Source: Candidatus Bipolaricaulota bacterium (GTDB lineage: Bacteria > Bipolaricaulota > Bipolaricaulia > UBA7950 > UBA9294). Taken from it: a DNA stretch of 36,106 nucleotides. Shown in pieces: positions 22,478-30,669 of the stretch. The first letter of the stretch is position 1, and each line of letters begins with the position of its first letter. The stretch is from assembly GCA_030606565.1 (NCBI GenBank), contig JAUWGE010000002.1, forward strand, positions 1-36,106, given 5' to 3'. The position numbers and the translations under genes are program-made. The notes beneath the pieces are model-generated. The model did no database searches and was not told where the DNA came from. It saw nothing but the letters and a program-made list of their open reading frames with translations.

Positions 22478-22699
22478 GTGCTCAAGACCTATGCGGCTAA
22501 GCTGGAAGAACGACAGATCGAAGCCTTACGTAAGCTCTCTAAGGGGACAAAGATACCTCAGGCAGAGCTCCTGCGTCAGGCGGTCGATCTCTTGCTGGAG
22601 CGGTGGCGAAGTGAACAGGAGCGGCTGGAGTTCTTGAAGCGAGTGGATGAGGATCTCGAGGAGGATCGTGAAGCGATGGAGCGCCTTGCTCAATTGTGA
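22478..22699 (+). CDS. RHH-type antitoxin of a Doc pair
   Basis: A 73-residue protein with a ribbon-helix-helix-like N-terminus (KTYAAKLEERQIEALRKLS, KIPQAELLRQAVDLLLERW) and an acidic C-terminal helix (EFLKRVDEDLEEDREAMERL) suited to cover the toxin. GTG 22478 is the only good start, and its ribosome binding site (AGGACGG) is weak. Its TGA overlaps the toxin GTG (GTGA). Doc toxins are more often paired with Phd; RHH partners also occur. Confidence 0.8.
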   Translation: MLKTYAAKLEERQIEALRKLSKGTKIPQAELLRQAVDLLLERWRSEQERLEFLKRVDEDLEEDREAMERLAQL

Positions 22700-23073
22700 G
22701 ATATCTTACAACTAACCAAGTGTTGCTGATCCATGAGCGCATCTTGGATAAGTTCGGTGGAGCGGGAGGGCTCCGCGACTGGGGATTGCTCGACTCCGCG
22801 GTTAATCGGCTTCGAGCCACCTTCGATGGGAAGGATCTTTATCCTGATATCTTCACCAAGGCGGCAGCCGTAGGCCACTCCCTGGTTCTCAATCATCCCT
22901 TTGTGGACGGCAATAAACGGACCGCTTGGGAAACGATGAAACGTTTCCTTGCAGAGAACGATATTCGACTGAAGGTTGCGAGGGGAGAAATCGTTGACTT
23001 GACGCTCCGAATCGAGGATAAAAGCCTTGGGGTTGAGCATATCGCCTCGTGGCTCAAGGATCACTTAAGCTGA
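22696..23073 (+). CDS. doc: Doc-family (Fic fold) toxin
   Basis: A 125-residue Fic-fold protein of the death-on-curing type. The catalytic loop is HPFVDGNKRTAW (H67 to R75), preceded by LLDSAVNRLRATFDGKDLYP and the AAAVGHSLVLN helix. Doc of phage P1 phosphorylates elongation factor Tu, and this is the likely but unproven activity here. GTG 22696 overlaps the antitoxin stop. It is the last TA module before the intact aminotransferase gene. Confidence 0.92.
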   Translation: MRYLTTNQVLLIHERILDKFGGAGGLRDWGLLDSAVNRLRATFDGKDLYPDIFTKAAAVGHSLVLNHPFVDGNKRTAWETMKRFLAENDIRLKVARGEIVDLTLRIEDKSLGVEHIASWLKDHLS

Positions 23074-23116
23074 GATGGAAATGATGGGTATGCTAGAAGG
23101 AGAATGCGAGTAGCAA

Positions 23117-24235
23117 ATGAAGATTCCACTTGCAAGACCGGATATCACCGAACGGGAGATCGAGGCAGTCGTTGGGATTCTGAAAACGCCGCAGCTCAGC
23201 CTTGGGCCCAAGCTGGAGGAGTTCGAAAAGAAGCTCGCGGAATACACGGGCGTAAATCATGCTGTAGCGACCAACAGCGGCACCAGCGCGCTTCATCTGG
23301 TTATCCGTGCGTTGGGGATCGGACCGGGCGACGAGGTGATCACCACACCGTTCAGCTTCATCGCATCTTCTAATTGCATCCTTTTCGAAGGGGCCAAGCC
23401 AGTGCTTGTAGATATCGATCGAAAGACCCTCAACATCGATCCCGAACGGACCAAGGAAGCAATTACTCCCAAGACGAAGGCGATCCTGGGGGTGGACGTC
23501 TTCGGTCATCCGGCCGATTGGCCAGCTCTGAAGAAGATAGCACAAGAACATGGCCTTTTATTGATTGAGGACTCCGCTGAGGCTTTGGGATCGGAACTTG
23601 CTGGTCGCCGCTGCGGCTCGTTTGGAAAGGCCGCTGTCTTCGGCTTTTACCCCAATAAGCAGATCACTACTGGCGAGGGTGGTATGGTTGTAACCGACGA
23701 TCCCCAGGTTGCAGCCCTCTGCCGGAGCATGACGAACCAGGGTCGTGGGGAGGGCAGTGAGTGGCTGGAGCATGTGCGCCTCGGTTATAACTACCGCATG
23801 GACGAGATGTCAGCCGCATTGGGACTAGCACAGCTTTCCCGGATTGAGGAGATCATTGCCGCCCGCGCCCAGGTGGCCAAGTGGTACACAAAGGCTTTTC
23901 AGCAGATCGAGGAAGTTGAGCCTCCATATATGGCGGCAGACGTTAAGATGAGCTGGTTTGTATACGTTGTTCGTCTGAACGAAGCGTTCACTCAAAAGGA
24001 CCGCGATCGCATTTTAAATGGCCTCAAACAGCGAGGAATTGGGTGCCGCAACTACTTTGCGCCGATTCACCTGCAGCCATTCTACAAAGAAACACTAGGG
24101 ACAAAAAAGGGCGATTGCCCAATCACGGAAGCGGTTTCCTCACGGACAATCGCATTACCGTTCTACAACCGACTCACCAAGGAAGAGGTTGAAACAGTGG
24201 TGGACATCCTTGGAGATCTGATACGCCGTGGATGA
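23117..24235 (+). CDS. DegT/DnrJ/EryC1 sugar aminotransferase
   Basis: PLP-dependent aminotransferase that aminates a keto sugar nucleotide, most likely the 4-keto product of the dehydratase next door, 372 residues. Motifs: ATNSGTSALHLVIRALG, VDIDRKTLNID, IEDSAEALGS and the PLP lysine K181 in FGFYPNKQITTGEGG. The C-terminal part (GCRNYFAPIHLQPFY) is complete. The start ATG 23117 agrees with the family; GGAG is rather far upstream (about 15 bases). It overlaps the GTG of the next frame. Its dead relatives at 19616 and 22286 suggest this copy replaced an older partner of the formyltransferase. Confidence 0.92.
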   Translation: MKIPLARPDITEREIEAVVGILKTPQLSLGPKLEEFEKKLAEYTGVNHAVATNSGTSALHLVIRALGIGPGDEVITTPFSFIASSNCILFEGAKPVLVDIDRKTLNIDPERTKEAITPKTKAILGVDVFGHPADWPALKKIAQEHGLLLIEDSAEALGSELAGRRCGSFGKAAVFGFYPNKQITTGEGGMVVTDDPQVAALCRSMTNQGRGEGSEWLEHVRLGYNYRMDEMSAALGLAQLSRIEEIIAARAQVAKWYTKAFQQIEEVEPPYMAADVKMSWFVYVVRLNEAFTQKDRDRILNGLKQRGIGCRNYFAPIHLQPFYKETLGTKKGDCPITEAVSSRTIALPFYNRLTKEEVETVVDILGDLIRRG

Positions 24236-24245
24236 GAAGGCTATA

Positions 24246-26150
24246 ATGAGGATCATAACCGTAGTGAGCGGGGGACGAGGAATCTGGCGGAAGCTCGCCT
24301 TCCTTTTTGCTGATGTAGTTGTGCTGGCACTTTCGTTGTACCTTGCGTTCTTGCTACGATTCGATGCGCATATTCCCTCGCGCTTCCTCACCATGTTCTT
24401 CTTGACGTTGCCGCTGGCCTTAGCTCTAAAGATCCCCTTTTTGGTGTTATTCCGCATGTACCGCTTCAGTTGGGCTTATGTGGGCATGGAAGAGCTCTAC
24501 AACACGGGCCTGGCCTGTGCTGGGGGATCCTTAGCCTTTGCCGCTATGCTTTTCCTGCTGCGGCATTGGCCAGCAGTTTCCGGTATGCCACGCTCCGTTC
24601 TAGGGATAGATTTTGCCTTTACATTGATCGGCCTCGGCGGCATTCGACTTTCCAAGCGGGCCGTTCGACATGCCTTCACACGTACGCGCGGTAGCCAGGG
24701 AAACGGGGGACGACGGGCTCTCATCGTTGGAGCGGGCGAAGCAGGAGAGCAGCTTGTGCGAGGGATCCTGCGCGAGAAGAAGACCGGATTCTGGCCCGTG
24801 GGGTTTGTGGACGATGATCCCGTAAAGAAGGGGCTCCTGATCCACGGGGTGCCGGTGCTCGGCCCCAAGGAGCAGCTACCGGATCTCATCCGCACAAAAC
24901 AGGTGGAAGCGGTGATCATCGCCATGCCGTCGGCACCTTCCCGCACTATTCGCACCACAGTAGACCTTGCCCGCAAAGGTGGGGTTCAAGAGATCAAGAT
25001 CATCCCGTTCTTCAGCGAACTGTACACCGGTGAGATTAAGGTCTCCGAGATTCGAGAGGTGCAGCCTGAGGATCTCTTAGGGCGGGAACAAATTTCCATC
25101 GACACACAAGCAATAGAACATTTTCTTCGTAGTAAGACGGTGTTGATCACTGGAGCGGCCGGTTCCATTGGCTCTGAGCTCTGTCGACAGGCTCTGCGCT
25201 TTGGATCAGCACAGCTCTTTGCTCTTGATATCGATGAGACCGGGCTGTTTAACCTGGAACAAGAGCTTCGGAGACGCTTTCCCGGGGACAAGGCGCAAAT
25301 TCTCGTAGGGGATGTACGCGATCGGGAGAGGATCGCCGCTATCTTCCAACGGTACCGTCCCCAGGTGGTCTTCCATGCCGCGGCCTACAAGCATGTGCCC
25401 ATTATGGAGGCGTTCCCCGAAGAAGCCGTGAAGACCAACGTGTTCGGGACCCAGATCACCATCGAAGAAGCCTGCCGGGCTGAAACAGAGAGCTTCGTTC
25501 TGATCTCCACGGACAAAGCCGTGAACCCCACGTCGATCTACGGGGCGACCAAGCGAGCGGGAGAGATGATCGCCCTTGACAAAGGGAAAAGCACCACCAC
25601 GCGCTGCATCGCGGTACGGTTCGGGAATGTTTTAGGTAGTCGCGGGAGTGTGCTTCCTCTATTTATGGAGCAGATTCGCCGCGGAGGTCCGGTGACCGTG
25701 ACGCATCCACAGATGCGGCGCTACTTCATGATCACGGCAGAAGCGGTCCTTCTAGTCCTTCAGGCTGCTGCTATGGGACAGGGAGGAGAAGTATTTGTGC
25801 TGGATATGGGACAACCGGTGAAAATCCTGGAACTGGCCAAGGAGTTAATCCGATTTCAGGGACTTGAACCAGATCGAGACATTCCCATCGTATTCACAGG
25901 CACCCGGCCAGGGGAGAAACTCTACGAAGAATTGCTCACCGCAGAAGAAGGCACCGATGCTACGTCACATCAACGGGTATTCGTAGCAAGGATAAAAACG
26001 ACATCGGAGCAAAGACAAGTTGAGCTTGCCCTGGAGCGTTTACACCACGCCACAATAGATGGGGGAAGGAAAATGATTATCTCCACCTTGCAGACGCTGA
26101 TCCCAACTTACCGTCCGTTTGAGGGTGATCCTTCCAAACAACTGGAATGA
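24246..26150 (+). CDS. Membrane UDP-HexNAc 4,6-dehydratase, CapD/WbpM type
   Basis: About 634 residues. Four N-terminal transmembrane segments (about 15-135) lead to a first Rossmann domain (RRALIVGAGEAGEQLVRGIL) and then an SDR domain with TGAAGSIGSELC, HAAAYKHVPIMEAFPEEAV and ISTDKAVNPTSIYGATKRAGE. It removes water across C4-C6 of UDP-GlcNAc (or similar) to give the 4-keto-6-deoxy sugar, substrate of the aminotransferase upstream. The active-site position carries Tyr (IYGATK), whereas long membrane members such as WbpM are described with Met there. GAGAAGG precedes ATG 24246; a GTG at 24228 overlapping the DegT gene is the alternative start. Confidence 0.92.
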   Translation: MRIITVVSGGRGIWRKLAFLFADVVVLALSLYLAFLLRFDAHIPSRFLTMFFLTLPLALALKIPFLVLFRMYRFSWAYVGMEELYNTGLACAGGSLAFAAMLFLLRHWPAVSGMPRSVLGIDFAFTLIGLGGIRLSKRAVRHAFTRTRGSQGNGGRRALIVGAGEAGEQLVRGILREKKTGFWPVGFVDDDPVKKGLLIHGVPVLGPKEQLPDLIRTKQVEAVIIAMPSAPSRTIRTTVDLARKGGVQEIKIIPFFSELYTGEIKVSEIREVQPEDLLGREQISIDTQAIEHFLRSKTVLITGAAGSIGSELCRQALRFGSAQLFALDIDETGLFNLEQELRRRFPGDKAQILVGDVRDRERIAAIFQRYRPQVVFHAAAYKHVPIMEAFPEEAVKTNVFGTQITIEEACRAETESFVLISTDKAVNPTSIYGATKRAGEMIALDKGKSTTTRCIAVRFGNVLGSRGSVLPLFMEQIRRGGPVTVTHPQMRRYFMITAEAVLLVLQAAAMGQGGEVFVLDMGQPVKILELAKELIRFQGLEPDRDIPIVFTGTRPGEKLYEELLTAEEGTDATSHQRVFVARIKTTSEQRQVELALERLHHATIDGGRKMIISTLQTLIPTYRPFEGDPSKQLE

Positions 26151-26228
26151 GCACTTATAAAAGCCCTATCGCTAAGTGAGATAAAGAGCCTCTCCCCTCC
26201 CTCTGAGGTCGTACACAAAATCGGCAAC

Positions 26229-26257
26229 TTGCCTTCGTCGCTAGTTTGTGGTATAGT
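26229..26257 (+). promoter_or_regulatory. Promoter of the microprotein/secreted-protein operon
   Basis: TTGCCT at 26229-26234, 17-base spacer, TATAGT at 26252-26257. The strong ribosome binding site AAGGAGGTGA follows at 26268-26277. An inverted repeat CACTTA/TAAGTG near 26153-26180 may end the upstream transcript, though no T-run is present. Confidence 0.7.
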
Positions 26258-26283
26258 AGAGGTTGTAAGGAGGTGAAGTAACT

Positions 26284-26364
26284 ATGTGTTGGCTGTTACT
26301 GTCTTTCTTCTGGGCGTTTTGGATCTTTGCGTTTGCTGGCTGGTGGTGCTGCGGCTGCTGCTAG
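26284..26364 (+). CDS. 26-codon Cys/Trp-rich membrane microprotein
   Basis: ATG 26284 lies six bases after the near-perfect AAGGAGGTGA and 27 bases after a good -10, so translation is likely. The product is a single hydrophobic helix (MCWLLLSFFWAFWIF at the start) ending in GWWCCGCC, with five cysteines and five tryptophans in 26 residues. It could be a tiny membrane protein or metal/redox peptide, or a leader peptide controlling the gene behind it. No family is known to me. The following CDS starts 55 bases downstream in another frame. Confidence 0.65.
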   Translation: MCWLLLSFFWAFWIFAFAGWWCCGCC

Positions 26365-26419
26365 TTCGTTGCTAGCAGGCATTTACTGCAGTCATCATCG
26401 AAAGCGAAGGGAACCGTTA

Positions 26420-27547
26420 GTGATACAAGTGAGCGTAAAAGGGAGGATATTGATTATTTCCTCCCTGTTTTTTTTGCTTGTGGGCCTTAGCGTTTTAGCC
26501 CAGTCCCATGAGCAGATTGCTTCTCAGACCGGCCTTGACCCTGATCTCTTCGCGACGTTGACCATAGATGTGGGCGGGAAGGAGCTTCGCCTGTTTATGG
26601 TCTACGTCAACGAGCGCGCTTTTGACAGTGGGATCACAAGAAACGAGAAGCTGCGTCAAATCCTCCTCCTATATGTGGGGAGCAACGCGCTGTACATCAA
26701 TCCGAACGTCAAACAGGTTGTTGATTCCTTCAACTTCTTCCCGCATCAAATCAGTGTAGAACAGGTAGGAAAGCCCACTTTCATCCCTACCGCCAATGAC
26801 TGGGTTGAGATCAGGGAGGGATTTCTGGCCGGAAGGTTTCAGGTCAACCCAGAGGGTTCTTCATATGGGTCAGGGAGTGAAGGGCTGCTAGTCATGGGGG
26901 AGCATATCGATCCTAGCCAACCCTTCTCAGTGGTATACCAGGGGCAGCGAGCCCGTTTTGACCTCACCGGGGTGGGGACTAGCGTTCCGCCGCCGACCTT
27001 GCCTGTTCCTCCTGCCAAACAACCGGGAGAGGCGATTGAGATCCCGACGCTTAAAGACATTACAGACTTGGAAGATGCCTTGACGCACGGTGATTTCTCC
27101 CCAGCCTTGGTCGCCGCTCATCTTCACCTTGACCCAAGCTTGGTAGGGACAATCATCATCACAAGCGAGGATGAGGAGTTACGCCTCCTCCTCGTCCGGT
27201 TGGAGGAAGGGGTGCGGAAGGGCGCTTTTGGAGCCGAACTTCTCTTCTGCCTGGAGCCGCTTATCGGCACGGGCGCAGTGATGGTATGGGCCCTTACCCC
27301 GACGGGGGCAAACTTCTCTCCCTGGCAATTGCATGTGCAGCAATCTCAAACGATTTATGATTTCTGGTTTGACTCGTCGTTTGCCGAGCTGACAGAAGGT
27401 TTTCTTCGGCTAGGCCGCCTGGAATCCGGGGAGGTTGCGGCCGGAGTGATCCTCCTTCATCGTCAGGTCAACCCGCACGCGACGTTCACCGTCTACTACC
27501 AAACCATAAACACCGGCACCACCTTCACCAACCTCCCCCAGCAGTGA
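26420..27547 (+). CDS. Secreted protein with duplicated domain
   Basis: A 375-residue exported protein of unknown function. A signal peptide (SVKGRILIISSLFFLLVGLS, cleavage near VLA-QS) is followed by two copies of one domain. Copy 1 (about 39-175) has LDPDLFATLTIDVGGKELRL, EIREGFLAGR and PFSVVYQG. Copy 2 (about 237-361) has LDPSLVGTIIITSEDEELRL, ELTEGFLRLGR and TFTVYYQT. A Pro-rich linker (VPPPTLPVPPAKQPGE) joins them. I chose GTG 26420 because AAGGGAA lies at 26407-26413; the frame is open back to 26327, but that part overlaps the microprotein and lacks a ribosome binding site. It shares the promoter at 26229 with the microprotein. Confidence 0.75.
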   Translation: MIQVSVKGRILIISSLFFLLVGLSVLAQSHEQIASQTGLDPDLFATLTIDVGGKELRLFMVYVNERAFDSGITRNEKLRQILLLYVGSNALYINPNVKQVVDSFNFFPHQISVEQVGKPTFIPTANDWVEIREGFLAGRFQVNPEGSSYGSGSEGLLVMGEHIDPSQPFSVVYQGQRARFDLTGVGTSVPPPTLPVPPAKQPGEAIEIPTLKDITDLEDALTHGDFSPALVAAHLHLDPSLVGTIIITSEDEELRLLLVRLEEGVRKGAFGAELLFCLEPLIGTGAVMVWALTPTGANFSPWQLHVQQSQTIYDFWFDSSFAELTEGFLRLGRLESGEVAAGVILLHRQVNPHATFTVYYQTINTGTTFTNLPQQ

Positions 27548-27586
27548 GGCCCTCTCTCTATAAGTTCTTCTTCCTCCCAGAGAAAC

Positions 27587-28156
27587 ATGAGTGAAAAGAT
27601 CATCTTAGCCTCTGGCTCACCACGTCGGATTGAGTTACTGTCTCGGATCACGTCAGACTTCATCTCGATCCCAAGCGATGTCAAGGAAAAGGCGAGCGGG
27701 ACTCCTGAGGAGCAGGTCCTCACCCTCGCCCACAATAAGGCACACAATGTGGCGAGGCAAGAGGAAGGGATCATCATCGGAGCGGATACGTTGGTCGTCC
27801 TCGATGGCGACATCCTGGGAAAGCCGCGCTCTCGTGCCGAAGCCAGAAAGATGCTTAAACGGCTGAGCAACCACGAACATGTAGTTCTCACAGGGCTGTA
27901 CGTTCTTAAGACCGAAAGTGGAGAGCACAAAGAGACCGTTGAGAAAACAACCGTTCGCTTCCGAACCCTCAGCAGCGAGGAGATCGAGGTGTACCTCAAG
28001 ACCGGTGAGTATGTGGACAAGGCTGGAGCCTACGCGATCCAGGGACGGGCAGCACTGTTCGTCGCGGAAATCATCGGAGATTACTTCAACGTAATGGGCC
28101 TTCCCTTATGTCGACTCGCTCTTTTGCTAAAGGAGATTGGGGTCGAGTTGTCCTGA
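27587..28156 (+). CDS. maf: Maf nucleoside triphosphate pyrophosphatase
   Basis: House-cleaning pyrophosphatase that hydrolyses non-canonical or excess NTPs (dTTP/UTP class) to monophosphate; cytoplasmic. Family blocks: LASGSPRRIELL (residues 7-18), IIGADTLVVLDGDILGKPRS with D67, and KAGAYAIQGRAALFVAEIIG followed by DYFNVMGLPLCRL. At 189 residues it is the usual length. ATG 27587 has only a weak AGAGAAA ribosome binding site. The gene stands 40 bases after the secreted-protein gene and 51 before panB. Confidence 0.95.
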   Translation: MSEKIILASGSPRRIELLSRITSDFISIPSDVKEKASGTPEEQVLTLAHNKAHNVARQEEGIIIGADTLVVLDGDILGKPRSRAEARKMLKRLSNHEHVVLTGLYVLKTESGEHKETVEKTTVRFRTLSSEEIEVYLKTGEYVDKAGAYAIQGRAALFVAEIIGDYFNVMGLPLCRLALLLKEIGVELS

Positions 28157-28207
28157 GGTGCTCTTACCACCTACAATCCTTGTGACCGAGCTTTTAAGGA
28201 GGAATAA

Positions 28208-29071
28208 ATGATGGAGAAGCGCCGCAAGGTAACGATCCTGGACCTTTATGCGATGAAGGAGAGGGGAGAGAAGATCTCCTGGCTCACCGCTTACGATTAC
28301 CCCACTGCTCAATTCGCTGAGACCGCTTCGATGGACATGATCTTGGTAGGTGATTCATTGGGTATGTGCGTCTATGGCTACGAAGGCACCGTGCCGGTGA
28401 CGATGGACCAGTGCATCGTCCATTCCGAGGCCGTGCACCGCGCTGCACCGACCGCCTTTGTCATTGGCGACATGCCGTTTATGAGTTACCAGGCAAGCGA
28501 TGAAGACGCCGTGCTAAACGCCGGGCGTTTTCTAAAAGAGGCGGGAGTTGATGCAATTAAGCTTGAGGGAGGCGTGCGGGTTATAAGCCGGATAAGAGCG
28601 ATCCTCGATGCCGGAATAGTCGTCTGCGGGCACATCGGCCTTACCCCGCAAAGCTCAGGCCAGCTCGGCGGCCATAAGGCCCAGGGGCGCACGGTCGAGT
28701 CGGCCAGGCTTCTGATTGAAGATGCGTTGGCGATCGAGGAGGCTGAGGCACAGCTGTTGTTGTTGGAGGCCGTCCCGCCGGAGGTAGCGAGATTCATCAC
28801 GGGAAAACTATCCATTCCGGTGTTGAGTATCGGCGCGGGCCCAGACTGCGACGGACAGCTTCTGATCGTCTCCGACATGATTGGCCAGTTCCAGGCGTTT
28901 ACCCCTAAATTCGTCAAGAAATACGCCAATGTCGCCGAGGTCGTTACAAACGCGATGCGAGAGTACGTCAAGGATGTGAAGGCAGGCGCTTTCCCGGCCG
29001 ACGAGCACTGCTACCATATGCTTAAGGGTGAAGACGAGAAGTTTAAGGATCTGATTAAGGAATACGAGTAA
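28208..29071 (+). CDS. panB: Ketopantoate hydroxymethyltransferase
   Basis: First enzyme of pantothenate synthesis: transfers a one-carbon unit from methylene-THF to 2-oxoisovalerate. 287 residues with all key blocks: WLTAYDYPTAQFAE, ILVGDSLGM (D49, S50), VIGDMPFMSYQ (D88), IKLEGG (K118, E120), CGHIGLTPQ and LLLEAVPPEVA (E187). AAGGAGG is well placed before ATG 28208; ATG 28211 follows directly. No panC or panD is in the window. The next gene, of unknown function, follows after 53 bases on the same strand. Confidence 0.96.
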   Translation: MMEKRRKVTILDLYAMKERGEKISWLTAYDYPTAQFAETASMDMILVGDSLGMCVYGYEGTVPVTMDQCIVHSEAVHRAAPTAFVIGDMPFMSYQASDEDAVLNAGRFLKEAGVDAIKLEGGVRVISRIRAILDAGIVVCGHIGLTPQSSGQLGGHKAQGRTVESARLLIEDALAIEEAEAQLLLLEAVPPEVARFITGKLSIPVLSIGAGPDCDGQLLIVSDMIGQFQAFTPKFVKKYANVAEVVTNAMREYVKDVKAGAFPADEHCYHMLKGEDEKFKDLIKEYE

Positions 29072-29124
29072 GCAGTCGGCCCCACGAAAATTGGCCCGCG
29101 ACTACCTGAAAGGAGGGCGAACCG

Positions 29125-30390
29125 ATGAGTGATTTGCGCGATAGGCTGAAGATAAGCGAAGAGAATTTGAGACAGATCAATAATTTCATCCTCGATCCGC
29201 AAAACGAGATCATCAACAGGCTTCTTGAGATCGTGGAGACCTACGGTGGGCCAGAGGAGATCAACCACAAGGCACAGGAGGCCCGGAAGTTGGATAACCT
29301 ATTGGCTCAGCTTAAGGCGCAAAACTCCTCTTATCTTGCGGATCTGAACTGGCTAATAGGTGAACGCGATAGGGGCGCGTTCATCAGCATCGATGAGTTT
29401 CGTCGCAAGGCCCTTGGCCCCAAGGCCGATTCCATGACCTTCAAGGACGCGCTGGCTGTCACACTCGAGATCAGTGCCTTGCAGTTTTTCCCCTGGCTGA
29501 TCGCCGAGGCAAAACAGGCGATAGCAAACGGCGAGCTGATGCCGGGCCGGTTCATCCGCGTGCGCAACATGGCCGAACAAGTCAAGGACAACGGCGATAC
29601 CTTAGCCGTAGCGGCAGCGATGCAGATCGTGGGGGCAAGCTACGTGGAGACGCTTGACACCAAGGGAACCGACGGGTCAAACATCCACCTCGGTGGTCCG
29701 GAGACGATCACCGGCTACTTCGGAGGGGTAGGCCAACCGAACGAGCACGCCTTAAAGTGGGTAGACGAGTTCCTTCACTACTACACCACCTACGGAATCA
29801 AACAAGTGTTGAACATCAACCCGGGGACCGTGCTCCTTGGCTACCTCTTACATAAGCTCGGAGTGGATGTCGAGTTCAAGATCTCGGTGTACATGGGAAA
29901 TGACAACCCCTACGCGGCCCTGTGGACTCTGATCGGAGCAAAACTCTTTGCGCGCGAGGATGGGACGACCTCACTCATCGGGTTCAACTGGTCGAACTCC
30001 GTCAATAATGAGACGATCGAGACGACAGCACCGCTCCGTAAGGCACTCGGCTTCGAGGACGTTGTCCGCTTTGAGCACCACATCACCGAGACCTACAAAT
30101 CGATTGTCATCCAACCCTACGATCGTACCGACGAACTGGTTGCACTAGCCGCCCACGTGGCGAACATCTCAGCCAAGCACGAGGGAGCCGGGCCAAAGAT
30201 CGATGCTACGCGGGAGCACCCTTCAGACATCCTTGAGTACTTCCTTTCCAAGGAGGAGATCGAAGAAAAGGGCCTGATGCCGTCCCTCGAGCGAAACTAC
30301 CTGGATAAGCATGATGCGCTGAACCGTACAGCAGCGGCGTTGACGCAGCACGGCCTCTCGTTCATCGCCGCGCGGAACCTGCACCGCTGA
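29125..30390 (+). CDS. Unrecognised conserved-looking enzyme, 421 aa
   Basis: I cannot place this protein. It is soluble, with an N-terminal charged helical part (about 1-75) and a globular part rich in Gly/Asn/Asp motifs: ETLDTKGTDGSNIHLGGPET, FGGVGQPNEHALKW, VLNINPGTVLLGYLLHKLGV, VYMGNDNPYAALWTLIGAKL, IGFNWSNSVNNETIE and KHEGAGPKIDATREHPSDIL. The pattern of beta strands ending in Gly/Asn loops suggests a TIM-barrel-like enzyme, but this is a guess. AAAGGAGGG precedes ATG 29125. It follows panB on the same strand, and convergent genes lie beyond it, so it ends the transcript. Confidence 0.85.
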   Translation: MSDLRDRLKISEENLRQINNFILDPQNEIINRLLEIVETYGGPEEINHKAQEARKLDNLLAQLKAQNSSYLADLNWLIGERDRGAFISIDEFRRKALGPKADSMTFKDALAVTLEISALQFFPWLIAEAKQAIANGELMPGRFIRVRNMAEQVKDNGDTLAVAAAMQIVGASYVETLDTKGTDGSNIHLGGPETITGYFGGVGQPNEHALKWVDEFLHYYTTYGIKQVLNINPGTVLLGYLLHKLGVDVEFKISVYMGNDNPYAALWTLIGAKLFAREDGTTSLIGFNWSNSVNNETIETTAPLRKALGFEDVVRFEHHITETYKSIVIQPYDRTDELVALAAHVANISAKHEGAGPKIDATREHPSDILEYFLSKEEIEEKGLMPSLERNYLDKHDALNRTAAALTQHGLSFIAARNLHR

Positions 30391-30669
30391 GACATATCAC
30401 GTGAGGCACCAACCGGAAACCGGTCGCTGACATCGAGGCCTTCTCTGCAGTACCGGTGGCCCTCTGTCGCAACCCCACCCTTCGTCAGCCATCTTGCGAA
30501 AGACCCTGATAAGTTACCCTGATCGGTTGGTTACTGATCCAAGTTTTCCTCAGGTCGCGGTGACCGCATGACAGAACTTCCTATCCGGTCTCTATCAGCC
30601 AGTTCACAAATTCGAGGTAGAATCGCCTCGATCTGGACGGTGAGGTCCCTTTCCCCGGGGGTCTGGCAG
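30391..30669. other. Convergent intergenic region
   Basis: Lies between the ends of a plus-strand and a minus-strand gene. It holds small hairpins, ACCGG-AAA-CCGGT (about 30409-30421) and CCCCGGGG (about 30653-30660), without T-runs, so any terminator would be atypical. No ORF is convincing. Confidence 0.5.

Noticed and set aside
26327-26419. N-terminal extension of the secreted protein
   Set aside because: It overlaps the microprotein in another frame, lacks a ribosome binding site and would bury the signal peptide; GTG 26420 fits better.
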